From: Solirubrobacter phytolaccae
GTDB taxonomy: Bacteria; Actinomycetota; Thermoleophilia; Solirubrobacterales; Solirubrobacteraceae
Length of the DNA stretch: 64,000 bases
Reading direction: 5' to 3'
Assembly (NCBI RefSeq): GCF_027587195.1
Contig: NZ_JAPDDP010000002.1
Location: forward strand, 62,001-126,000
Shown: in pieces, positions 45,850 through 53,722 of the stretch
How the letters are laid out: each line of letters opens with the position of its first letter
Position numbering within the stretch: position 1 is the first letter of the stretch
Position numbers and translations under genes: made by a program
The notes under the pieces: model-generated
The model's input: only the letters and a program-made list of their open reading frames with translations
Database searches by the model: none
What the model was told of the DNA's origin: nothing

Positions 45850-46944
45850 ATGGACAAGCGCGCCGCCAGCCGGGACCATTCGTCGCGGATGGTCCATCCC
45901 AGCGCGAGCACGGACGCTCTCACCGACGCCTCGATCCCGGCCGAGCCGGCTCCGGACCGCCGGCGGGCGGTGCGGCGTCAGCTGCTGTCCGCCGACATCA
46001 TCGCCGGATCGCTCGTCGGCGCGGCCGTCGCGTTCGCCAGCGGCCTGACGGTGCAGGAGCTGCCCGTCGTCGTGCTGGCGATGTGCCTGGCGTGGCCGCT
46101 GCTGGCCTGGATCTGCGGGCTGTACGCGCTCGACGGGACGCGCGCCGGCGCGGGCGACTTCACGCGCCTCGCCGTCACGGCGCTCGTCCTCTCGTGGCCC
46201 GCCTACGGGCTCCTGCTCGCGCTCGACGCCCGCGCACCGGTCCTCGGCGCGTTCGCCGCCGTGGCGTTCACCGGCCTGGTGAGCAGCGTGGGCCGCGCCC
46301 GCACACGGGTGGAGCGGCCACGGGCGGAGCCGACGCGGCCACCGGCGTTCTCCACCCTCGAGCGCATCGCCAAGCGGACGCTCGACGTGGTCGGCGCTGG
46401 GCTCGGGCTCGTCGTCCTCACCCCCGTGCTGGCGGTCCTGGTCGTCGCGATCCGGCTCGACTCGTCCGGTCCCGCGCTCTTCACGCAGCAGCGGTCGGGG
46501 CGCGGCGGGCGGTTCTTCCGGATGTACCGGCTGCGTGCGATGCGGGTGGACTCGACCGTGCTCGTCCGCGAGGACGGCGTGATCGTCAAGCGCTCCGACG
46601 GGGACCGCGTCACCCGCGTCGGTCGGGTCCTCCGGCGCTTCTCGCTCGACGAGATCCCGCAGCTGGTCAACGTCCTGAAGGGCGACATGAGCCTCGTCGG
46701 CCCGCGCCCGCTCCTGCTGGCCGAGCACGCGGCGCTCACCGAGGAGTGGCGGCGGCGCCGCGTCGACCTGCGCCCCGGGATGACCGGCCCGTGGCAGGTC
46801 TCGGGCCGCTCGCAGCTCCCGTTCGGCGCGATGATCGAGCTCGACGACCAGTACGTCGCCGGCTGGTCGCTCGCGCGCGACCTCGAGATCCTGCTCGCGA
46901 CGGTGCCGGCGGTGCTCGCTAGGCGGCGGTACGGCGGCGCTTGA
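45850..46944 (+). CDS. polyprenyl-phosphate sugar-1-phosphate transferase
   Basis: 364 residues. About four N-terminal helices, then the anchoring helix (VVGAGLGLVVLTPVLAVLVV) and cytoplasmic catalytic domain (PF02397): FTQQRSGRGGRFFRMYRLRAM, SLDEIPQLVNVLKGDMSLVGPRP, LRPGMTGPWQVSGRS. Starts exopolysaccharide or surface-glycan synthesis by loading the first sugar on undecaprenyl phosphate. ATG 45850 taken; ATG 45889 also possible. No other glycan genes are adjacent. Confidence 0.92.
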   Translation: MDKRAASRDHSSRMVHPSASTDALTDASIPAEPAPDRRRAVRRQLLSADIIAGSLVGAAVAFASGLTVQELPVVVLAMCLAWPLLAWICGLYALDGTRAGAGDFTRLAVTALVLSWPAYGLLLALDARAPVLGAFAAVAFTGLVSSVGRARTRVERPRAEPTRPPAFSTLERIAKRTLDVVGAGLGLVVLTPVLAVLVVAIRLDSSGPALFTQQRSGRGGRFFRMYRLRAMRVDSTVLVREDGVIVKRSDGDRVTRVGRVLRRFSLDEIPQLVNVLKGDMSLVGPRPLLLAEHAALTEEWRRRRVDLRPGMTGPWQVSGRSQLPFGAMIELDDQYVAGWSLARDLEILLATVPAVLARRRYGGA

Positions 46945-47539
46945 CCGCCCAGAAGACCAGCACCGCGACGCCGACCGCGCACACGCCGACGATCACGGTG
47001 CCGATCGGGCCGATGATGTTGCCGACCTTCTCGTAGTTGCTGCCCAGGGCCCAGCCCGCGCCGATCAGCGCGCTGTTCCAGACGGTGGAGCCGAGCGCCG
47101 TGAGCGCGGTGAAGCGCATGACCGGCATCTCGGACAGGCCCGCCGGCACCGAGACGAGGCTGCGCACGCCGGGGATGAGCCGGCCGAAGAGCACGATCCA
47201 GGCGCCGCGCTTGTCGAACCAGTCGTCCGCGCGGTCCAGGTCGTCCTCGCGGACGCGCGCGAACTTGCCGAGCCGCAGCACCACCGAGCGCCCGCCGAAC
47301 CGCGCGATCGCGTACAGGATCAGCGCACCCACGACCGAGCCGAGTGTCGCCGCGAGCACGGCGAGGACGAAGTGCATCGTGCCCTCGCCGACGTAGAAGC
47401 CGGCGACCGGGAGGATGAGCTCCGAAGGGATCGGCGGAAACAGGTTCTCCGCCAGGATGAGGCCTGCCAGCGCGGGATAGCCGCCGCTGGAGACCGCGTT
47501 ACGCGCCCAGTCCCCAGGCGCCGCCATCACGTTCATCAT
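46919..47539 (-). CDS. DedA-family membrane protein
   Basis: 206 residues, five to six helices. Seen: ENLFPPIPSELILPVAGF (re-entrant loop with Glu and Pro), GRLIPGVRSLVSVPAGLSEM (conserved Arg) and AVKRRR at the end. Family members include undecaprenyl-phosphate or phospholipid flippases. Overlaps the sugar-transferase gene by 26 bp, tail to tail. Confidence 0.9.
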   Translation of the reverse strand: MMNVMAAPGDWARNAVSSGGYPALAGLILAENLFPPIPSELILPVAGFYVGEGTMHFVLAVLAATLGSVVGALILYAIARFGGRSVVLRLGKFARVREDDLDRADDWFDKRGAWIVLFGRLIPGVRSLVSVPAGLSEMPVMRFTALTALGSTVWNSALIGAGWALGSNYEKVGNIIGPIGTVIVGVCAVGVAVLVFWAVKRRRTAA

Positions 47540-47563
47540 TCGCTCATGGAGGCTACCCGCGCG

Positions 47564-48424
47564 CTACTTCAGTAGACGCGAAAGCCTACGGTCCTTAAGG
47601 ATCCGGCCCTCGGTCTGGCAGTGCGGGCAGTACGACATCACGTAGTCCTCGTAGAAGACGGCCTCGAGCACGGTCTCGCAGCGCGGGCACGGCTCGCCCT
47701 GGTGCGCGTGCACCCGGGTCGGCTTCGGGAACTTCTCCGGCAGCGGGAGCGCGACCTTCTCCTCGTATACGTCCAGGACCCGGCCGAGCTCGGAGACCAT
47801 CGCCTTGCGCAGGGCCTTGGCCTCGGGCTCGGACAGGTCGTCGCCGCGCTTGAACGGCGAGAGCTTCGCCGCGTGCAGGATCTCGTCGACCCACGTGCGC
47901 CCGATCCCCGCGATCACCTGCTGGTCGCGCAGCAGCGAGTGCAGCGGGCGCGGGGCCTTCAGGATCTCCCGCAGGTCCTTCGGCGGATCCGGCCACGCCT
48001 CGGGCCCGAGCGACCCGAGCGCCGGCTCGGCCTCCAGCCCGTCCGGCGTGAGCAGCTTGATCCACGCCGCCTGCTTGGTGCCGAACTCGCGCAGGCGCAG
48101 CTCGCGGTCGCCGGGTAGCCGGACGAGCACGCGGGAGGTCTTGTCGCGCATCGAGCCGCGCTTGTCGTAGACCATCAGGCGTCCGGCGCTCATCAGGTGC
48201 ACGAGCAGCGTGAGCGGCCCGTGGGCCTCTGTGTCCGCCTCCAGCAGCAGCAGCTTGCCACGGCGGCGGACGCCGGTGAACCGCGCGCCGTCCAGCGCGG
48301 CCAGCGGCGGGTCGAACGTCTTGAGCACGTTCAGCCCGGGCGTCATCACCGACTCGATCTCCAGACCGGGGAGTGCCTCGGCCAGGCGGCGGGCGGTGAT
48401 CTCCATCTCCGGCAGCTCGGGCAC
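47564..48424 (-). CDS. Fpg/Nei-family DNA glycosylase
   Basis: 286 residues. The N-terminal PELPEME supplies the catalytic Pro and Glu; RRGKLLLLEA holds the beta-elimination Lys; H2TH region ILKAPRPLHSLLRDQQVIAGIGRTWVDEIL; zinc finger with CPRC and CPHC near the end. Removes oxidised bases and nicks DNA. Fpg versus Nei specificity cannot be decided here. Start GTG 48424. Confidence 0.9.
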   Translation of the reverse strand: MPELPEMEITARRLAEALPGLEIESVMTPGLNVLKTFDPPLAALDGARFTGVRRRGKLLLLEADTEAHGPLTLLVHLMSAGRLMVYDKRGSMRDKTSRVLVRLPGDRELRLREFGTKQAAWIKLLTPDGLEAEPALGSLGPEAWPDPPKDLREILKAPRPLHSLLRDQQVIAGIGRTWVDEILHAAKLSPFKRGDDLSEPEAKALRKAMVSELGRVLDVYEEKVALPLPEKFPKPTRVHAHQGEPCPRCETVLEAVFYEDYVMSYCPHCQTEGRILKDRRLSRLLK

Positions 48425-48448
48425 GCGCTGCACACTAGCCTGATCGGA

Positions 48449-49573
48449 ATGGACGAGTGGATCGAGCAGGCGGCGGCGGAGATCGCCCGCCGGGCGCCGC
48501 GTGAGCTCGAGGCGCTCGTCGCCGTCTCGTCGCCGTCGGGCGACGCGCACGCGGCGGACGAGTGCGCGGCGCTGACCGCGGCGCTCGCGCCGGACGAGGC
48601 GACGATCGAGCGCGTGCCGTGCTCGAGCCCCGAGCACGCCGAGGACCAGGTCATCCGCCTGAAGGGCACGGGCACCCGCAAGGTGCTGCTCGTCGGCCAC
48701 AACGACACCGTCATCTCGCACGCCGAGCACAAGCCGCTCAAGCGCGTCGGCGAGCAGCTCGTCGGCTCGGGCGCGGTGGACATGAAGGGCGGCAACGTGC
48801 TGGCCCTCGGCGCGCTGCGCGCGTTCGCCAAGCGGCCGGAGCTCTACGACGAGCTCGCGCTGCTGCTCGTCTGCGACGAGGAGTGGCGCACCGACGACTT
48901 CAGCCACGTGCCGCGCTTCGCGGGCTTCGACGCCTGCCTGTGCTTCGAGGCCGGCGAGCTGGCGGAGGCCGGCGAGGGCGTCGTCGTGCGCCGCAAGGCC
49001 GCGGGCACGATCCACATCCGCGCGTACGGGCGCACCGCGCACTCGGGCTCCGCGCCCGACCGCGGCCGCAACGCGCTGCTCGCGCTCGCGATGGCCGCGC
49101 AGGCCGTCGCGTCCCGCCACGCGCCGGACGGCCCGTCGCACCTCACCGCCGTGCCGACGATCCTGCGCTCGGGCGACGCGTTCAACGTCGTGCCGGGCGC
49201 CGGCGAGCTCTACTGCGACGTGCGCGCCGACAGCCTGGACGCGATCGAGGACATCCTCACCCACATCCCCGCCGAGCACGAGGGCGTGCGTCTGGAGGCG
49301 GAGCTCGTCCGGCGCTGGCCGGGCATGCAGAGCGAGGAGGCCACCGCGCCGCTGCTGGCGAGCGCGTCGACGCTGCTCGGGCGCACGATCGTCGCGGCCG
49401 CGCGTGGCGGCGCCTCGGACGCGAGCCACTTCGCGGCCACCATCCCGCTCACGGTCGACGGTCTCGGCCCGCGCGGCGGCAAGGCGCACAACCCCGAGGA
49501 GTTCGTCCTCGAGGCCTCGCTGCACAGTCGCGCCGAAGTGGCGCTCGCGCTCATCCTCGCGGCGCTGAAATAG
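48449..49573 (+). CDS. M20-family peptidase / DapE-like desuccinylase
   Basis: 374 residues. Metal and catalytic sites: VGHNDTVIS (His, Asp), GSGAVDMKGG, VCDEEWRT (Glu-Glu), GRTAHSGSAPDRG (dimer domain), GGASDASHFA. Resembles carboxypeptidase G2 and succinyl-diaminopimelate desuccinylase. Cytoplasmic. ATG 48449 is 24 bp from the divergent glycosylase start. Confidence 0.85.
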   Translation: MDEWIEQAAAEIARRAPRELEALVAVSSPSGDAHAADECAALTAALAPDEATIERVPCSSPEHAEDQVIRLKGTGTRKVLLVGHNDTVISHAEHKPLKRVGEQLVGSGAVDMKGGNVLALGALRAFAKRPELYDELALLLVCDEEWRTDDFSHVPRFAGFDACLCFEAGELAEAGEGVVVRRKAAGTIHIRAYGRTAHSGSAPDRGRNALLALAMAAQAVASRHAPDGPSHLTAVPTILRSGDAFNVVPGAGELYCDVRADSLDAIEDILTHIPAEHEGVRLEAELVRRWPGMQSEEATAPLLASASTLLGRTIVAAARGGASDASHFAATIPLTVDGLGPRGGKAHNPEEFVLEASLHSRAEVALALILAALK

Positions 49574-50024
49574 CTTCGAGGTCGCGCGGGCGCAGCAGGG
49601 CGAGCAGCTGGCCGGCGGTGCGCGTCGCGCTGATCGCCGCGACGCCACCCTTCTTGAAGTCCACGCGGGCGCTCGTGAGGTCGTAGACGACCTGCGAGAA
49701 CGACGGCTCGTGACCGACGACGAGGATGTGCGCGTCGTGGGCCTCCAGCAGCGTCAGCGCGTCGACGCGGCTGAAGCCGTTCGCCAGCGCGTCCTCGCGG
49801 ATCAGCTTCACGTTGAGCGCCGCGCACGCGAGCTGCGCCGTCTCCCACGCGCGCACCTTCGGGCTGGCGTAGCACGCGGCGAGCTCCACGTTGAGCGCCG
49901 CCAGCGCCCGCCCGGCCGCCTCGGCCTGGGTTCGCCCGCGCGGCGTGAGCTCACGCTCCGCGTCGGGTTTGGAGTCGTGCGGCACGGCCTCCCCGTGCCG
50001 CAGCATCCACAGCTGCGCCGCCAT
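49551..50024 (-). CDS. sixA: SixA-like phosphohistidine phosphatase
   Basis: 157 residues. Histidine phosphatase motif MLRHGEA (catalytic His), RGRTQAEAAG, SPKVRAWETAQLA and ILVVGHEPS (second His). Removes phosphate from phosphohistidine in signalling proteins. Start ATG 50024. Its last 23 bp overlap the peptidase gene. Confidence 0.9.
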   Translation of the reverse strand: MAAQLWMLRHGEAVPHDSKPDAERELTPRGRTQAEAAGRALAALNVELAACYASPKVRAWETAQLACAALNVKLIREDALANGFSRVDALTLLEAHDAHILVVGHEPSFSQVVYDLTSARVDFKKGGVAAISATRTAGQLLALLRPRDLEAISAPRG

Positions 50025-50039
50025 CGCGGCGAAGACTAC

Positions 50040-50375
50040 TCAGGCGGCGGCGTACAGGTCCGTCGCGGGCTCCTCGAAGCGCCAATGGCTCCGTGCCCGG
50101 TACGGGTCCTCGTCCGCGTGGCGGCCGTCCGTCAACGCCGGCGAGTCCTCGACCTGCCAGCGCGCGAACGGCGTGCGCAGGCTGAACCCGTCGATCCAGA
50201 GGTCCTCGACCGCGAGCATCCGCTTGCCGCCGAACGCCCGATCGAGCCTCACTACAACCATCTCGACGTCACCGCCGTCGAAGGGGTAGGTATCGACGAC
50301 CTCCCCGATCGGGACACCGGCCCCGTCGCTGACCTGCTGACCCAGAACGCTCCATCGGCTCCAACGCTTCCGCAT
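50040..50375 (-). CDS. PRC-barrel domain protein
   Basis: 111 residues. The beta-barrel core VLGQQVSDGAGVPIGEVVD, then VEMVVVRLDRAFGGKRMLAV. C-terminal acidic/Arg tail of about 35 residues. Soluble. 15 bp upstream of sixA on the same strand. PRC domains occur in RNA-processing and photosynthetic proteins; role here unknown. Confidence 0.75.
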   Translation of the reverse strand: MRKRWSRWSVLGQQVSDGAGVPIGEVVDTYPFDGGDVEMVVVRLDRAFGGKRMLAVEDLWIDGFSLRTPFARWQVEDSPALTDGRHADEDPYRARSHWRFEEPATDLYAAA

Positions 50376-50427
50376 GGGACAGGTATCGGGCCTCGATGGA
50401 GCTAGCCGTACCGGGTCAAGACCCCAA

Positions 50428-51816
50428 TCAGTAGCCCTTCACGGACGGCCCCGTGTAGGTCTGGCCCTCGGGCGAGGTCCACTTCACGCGGTAGTGCACG
50501 CCCGCCTTGCGCGGCGTCTTCAGCGCGTACACGCCGGAGGACGTGGTGTCGATCGTCTTCAGCACGCGCCACGTCTTGAAGCCCGTGATCCGGCGCTCGA
50601 TCGTCACCTTGCTCACGGCGCGCTGCGGGCGCACGAGGCCCCAGAGCACGTCCTGCGTGCCGTAGGTCTCGACCGCGAGCGGCAGGCGGAAGCCGTTGTA
50701 GGCCGGCTTCTCCTTGCCGTCGGCGTCGCGCAGGCCGCTCTCGAAGCCGCCGTACTTGTAGCCGCTCGACCGCGGCGGGTCGTCGCTCATCAGGTACTGC
50801 GAGAACGCGGCGACGCGCGGGTTGACGTAGGCGATGTGCTCGGAGATCGCGAGGTACGCGGCCTGGCGCTCGAGCGACACGCCGCTGATCTTGTCCGGCT
50901 CGGTCTGGATGCCGAACTCGGTCAGGTGCACGGGCAGGTTCTTGGGCAGCGCGCCCGCCTTGGCGGCCTTGTCGATCGCGGTGATGAGCCGCGGCAGCAC
51001 GCCGATCGTCACGTCGTCGGCCTTCGGCGGCTCCCAGCGCGGGCCGGCCGAGGTGGTGTACGCGTGATGGGCATAGCCGCCGGCGTCGAGCTTGGCGCAC
51101 GACTTCGCCTTCTCGTACTTCGAGTTCAGGCACAGCATCCCGCGCAGGAAGGCCAGCGGCGCGACGATGTTCGAGTTCCCGCGCGGGGACGTCTCGGCGA
51201 CCAGGAGCGTGTCCTGCGCGTTGGCCGGCGTCGAGCGGATGCCCTTGTAGGCCGCCTGGTAGAGCTTGCGGTACAGCTTGGGCGAGTACGCCTTGCCGTT
51301 CTTGAACTGCGGGCGCAGGAACTGCGGCTGGTTGGGCTCGTTCCAGACCGACCACGTGTTCACGCTGTCGCCGTAGCGGCGGCCGATCGCGGTGGCGAAG
51401 GCGCCGAACTCCGCGGGCAGCGGCTCGGTGTAGGTGTCCTTCTTGGTCTTCGTCGCCCACCGCGGCACGGGGCCGGTCAGCGTCAGCGTCACGTCGATCC
51501 CGCGCTCCTTGGCGGCCGCGACGAGCCCGTCCAGGTTGTCCCACTTGTCGGCGGGATAGGCGTCCGGGTTGGAGGCGTCGAAGCCGGCGGGCCGCGTCTT
51601 GCTCTCGGGCTCGGGAGCGAAGTCGCGCCAGTACACGAGCTGGCGCACGCGCTTGACGCCGAACGCCTGGATCTGGTCGAGCGTCGCGGTGCGCGTCGAG
51701 GCCGACAGCAGCTCACGCGGCGCTTCGAAGGTGACGGTCTGGCGCGCGGACGCACCGGCGGCGGGGGCCCACGCGCACAGCGCGAGGAGCGGAAGAATCA
51801 GAAGGGTTCGTCTCAT
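50428..51816 (-). CDS. secreted clan GH-A glycoside hydrolase-like protein 2
   Basis: 462 residues with a Sec signal (LLILPLLALCAWAPAAGA). Same TIM-barrel type as 22876-24033: LTLTGPVPRWAT, acid/base Glu in WSVWNEPNQPQFL and probable nucleophile Glu in VHLTEFGIQT, plus PRWEPPKADDVTIGVL. An extra C-terminal domain of about 85 residues (VTIERRITGFKTWRVLKTI) looks beta-rich, perhaps a carbohydrate-binding or Fn3-like module. Start ATG 51816. Confidence 0.85.
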   Translation of the reverse strand: MRRTLLILPLLALCAWAPAAGASARQTVTFEAPRELLSASTRTATLDQIQAFGVKRVRQLVYWRDFAPEPESKTRPAGFDASNPDAYPADKWDNLDGLVAAAKERGIDVTLTLTGPVPRWATKTKKDTYTEPLPAEFGAFATAIGRRYGDSVNTWSVWNEPNQPQFLRPQFKNGKAYSPKLYRKLYQAAYKGIRSTPANAQDTLLVAETSPRGNSNIVAPLAFLRGMLCLNSKYEKAKSCAKLDAGGYAHHAYTTSAGPRWEPPKADDVTIGVLPRLITAIDKAAKAGALPKNLPVHLTEFGIQTEPDKISGVSLERQAAYLAISEHIAYVNPRVAAFSQYLMSDDPPRSSGYKYGGFESGLRDADGKEKPAYNGFRLPLAVETYGTQDVLWGLVRPQRAVSKVTIERRITGFKTWRVLKTIDTTSSGVYALKTPRKAGVHYRVKWTSPEGQTYTGPSVKGY

Positions 51817-51862
51817 CAAGAAGGGGGAGCGCCGACCGAAAGGGGGAGAGTCGGCTGTGTTT

Positions 51863-51889
51863 GCAACCCGCGTTAGATAACGAGGTTGC
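51863..51889. promoter_or_regulatory. two-part palindrome in a divergent promoter
   Basis: GCAACC (51863) and CGTTA (51871) pair with TAACG (51878) and GGTTGC (51884), with a small bulge. It lies in the 91-bp spacer between the GH gene and the phosphotransferase gene. A second, weaker repeat ACGCT-GCATA-AGCGT spans 51895-51909 and covers the phosphotransferase GTG. Candidate operator for one or both genes. Confidence 0.45.
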
Positions 51890-51907
51890 GGTTTACGCTG
51901 CATAAGC

Positions 51908-52948
51908 GTGACCGCCATCGTTGATACCCCAGAAGAGGGTGAAGCACTCAGCCAACCGCCGCTGCTGATCCTGCGGCCGCTCGAGCGCTTCTTCGATTCG
52001 CACGGTCTGGGGACCGGGACGATCACGGCGGAACCGGTCGGTGATGGCCACTCCAATGTGACGTACCTCGTGCGCCGGCGTGGCGGAGTTTGGGTCCTGC
52101 GGCGCCCTCCGCGCCCGCCGCTGCCGCCGTCCGCGCACGACGTCCTGCGCGAGGCCTTCCTCCTGCGCGCGCTCGAGCGCACGTCCGTGCGCGTGCCCGA
52201 GGTGCTCGCCACGTGCGAGGACGAGGGCGTGATCGGCGCGCCGTTCTACGTGATGCAGCGCGTGGAGGGGGAGGTCATCAATGACACGCTCCCGGGCGCC
52301 GTCACCCCCGCACAGGTCGGCGACGAGCTGATCGACGCGCTCGTCGAGGTGCACGCCACGGACTGGCAGGCGTGCGGGCTGGAGGGCTTCGGCAAGCCCA
52401 CGGGTTACCTCGCCCGCCAGGTCCGGCGCTTCACGGGCCTGTGGGAGCACAACGCCACGCGCGAGATCGAGGCGCTGGACGAGGTCACGGCGTGGCTCGG
52501 CGAGCACATCCCGGAGTCCGGCCCGGCGACGATCGTCCACGGCGACTACCGGCTCGGGAACGTGATGTTCACCGGCGAGCGCCTCAGCGCGATCTTCGAC
52601 TGGGAGCTCGCGACGATCGGGGATCCGCTCGCCGACGTGGGCTATCTGCTCGCGACCTGGGCGCAAGAGGGGGATCCGGAGAGCACGATCGCCTCTTTGA
52701 CCACCGTCACACGGCAGCCCGGTTTCCCCACCCGCGACGCCCTCGTGGCCCGCTACGAGGAGCGCTCAGGACGGTCGATGCGGGCGCTCGACTGGTACAC
52801 GACGCTCGCCCTCTGGAAGTCGGCGATCTTCCTGGAAGGCAGCTATAAGCGACGCCTCGCCGGCACCACCGAGGACGCGTTCTTCGACCGCCTGAAGGAG
52901 GGCGTGCCGGAGATCGCCGAACGCGCCCGCAAGACCGCCTTCGGTTGA
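51908..52948 (+). CDS. aminoglycoside-phosphotransferase-like kinase
   Basis: 346 residues with a kinase-like fold. Seen: N-lobe DGHSNVTYLVRRRGGVWVLRR, catalytic loop IVHGDYRLGNVM (Asp and Asn) and the DFG-like IFDWELATIGDPLAD. It resembles the kinase domain of ACAD10/11-type proteins, which act in 4-hydroxy-acid catabolism, more than drug-resistance enzymes. Start GTG 51908. Substrate unknown. Confidence 0.85.
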   Translation: MTAIVDTPEEGEALSQPPLLILRPLERFFDSHGLGTGTITAEPVGDGHSNVTYLVRRRGGVWVLRRPPRPPLPPSAHDVLREAFLLRALERTSVRVPEVLATCEDEGVIGAPFYVMQRVEGEVINDTLPGAVTPAQVGDELIDALVEVHATDWQACGLEGFGKPTGYLARQVRRFTGLWEHNATREIEALDEVTAWLGEHIPESGPATIVHGDYRLGNVMFTGERLSAIFDWELATIGDPLADVGYLLATWAQEGDPESTIASLTTVTRQPGFPTRDALVARYEERSGRSMRALDWYTTLALWKSAIFLEGSYKRRLAGTTEDAFFDRLKEGVPEIAERARKTAFG

Positions 52949-53092
52949 GCTGTCCAAGCGTCCAGTGGACGCATGTTGGTCTTCACGCCGCCTGCCCGCG
53001 GTGGGACATTGGCCGTCCACCGTCAAGGATGGCGGTGGAAACTTCGGACAAGGGCAAGGCTGCTCATTTTCCAGGGACCGGGAGATGTCGCG

Positions 53093-53722
53093 ATGCGCCG
53101 TGCGGCGGATCGCTTGGAGGCGACGGCGGCGCGTACGGGTTACCGGCGCCGTCGTCACCTCGACCTACCGCAGGACGCGGAGGCGCTGGTCGCCGCCGCG
53201 GCCGAGCGGGCCCGGGACGGCGAGGACGACGCGCTGCGCCTGCTGTACCTGCTGTACGCCGACAACGTGTTCGGCTACGTCCTGGCGATCGTGCGTGACG
53301 AGCACGACGCGGAGGACGTGACCAGCGAGATCTTCACCCGCCTGCCGCGGGCACTCACCCATTACCGGGCGGGTGCCACCCCCTTTGCGGCATGGCTGTT
53401 GCGGGTCGCCCGAAACGCTGCGCTCGATCACCTTCGAGCGCAGCGTTCGGTGCCCCTCGCGGAGGTCCACGCGACCGGCGCGGTCGCCGAGTCGCAGGCC
53501 GGTGAGCGCCTCGAGGCGCTCAAGGACGCGCTCGCGGCGCTGCCGGAGGACCAGCGGCACGTGATGCTGCTGCGGCTCGTCGCCGGCCACTCGCCGGCCG
53601 AGGTGGCCGAGCAGCTCGGCCGCTCGGTCGACGCCGTCCACGCGCTCCAGCACCGCGCCCGCCGGCGCCTGCGCGAGGAGCTGACCGAGTCCGGCTGGGC
53701 GCCGACGTCAGCGGCGGCCTAG
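53093..53722 (+). CDS. ECF-type sigma factor
   Basis: 209 residues. Region 2: ALRLLYLLYADNVFGYVLAI and DEHDAEDVTSEIFTRL. Region 4: LPEDQRHVMLLRLVAGHSP and AEQLGRSVDAVHALQHRARRRLREEL. Start ATG 53093; frame is open upstream but shows no family similarity. No anti-sigma gene is next to it. Its last 4 bp overlap the convergent aldehyde dehydrogenase (CTAG). Confidence 0.9.
   Translation: MRRAADRLEATAARTGYRRRRHLDLPQDAEALVAAAAERARDGEDDALRLLYLLYADNVFGYVLAIVRDEHDAEDVTSEIFTRLPRALTHYRAGATPFAAWLLRVARNAALDHLRAQRSVPLAEVHATGAVAESQAGERLEALKDALAALPEDQRHVMLLRLVAGHSPAEVAEQLGRSVDAVHALQHRARRRLREELTESGWAPTSAAA

Noticed and set aside
47530-47550. A half-site resembling the fic palindrome (CATCATTCGCTCATGG) at the dedA start
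   Set aside because: It has mismatches and no second arm, so it is probably chance around a start codon.
51908-52948. Aminoglycoside resistance gene
   Set aside because: The kinase motifs match ACAD10/11-like phosphotransferases, and no resistance-gene context or mobile element is present.
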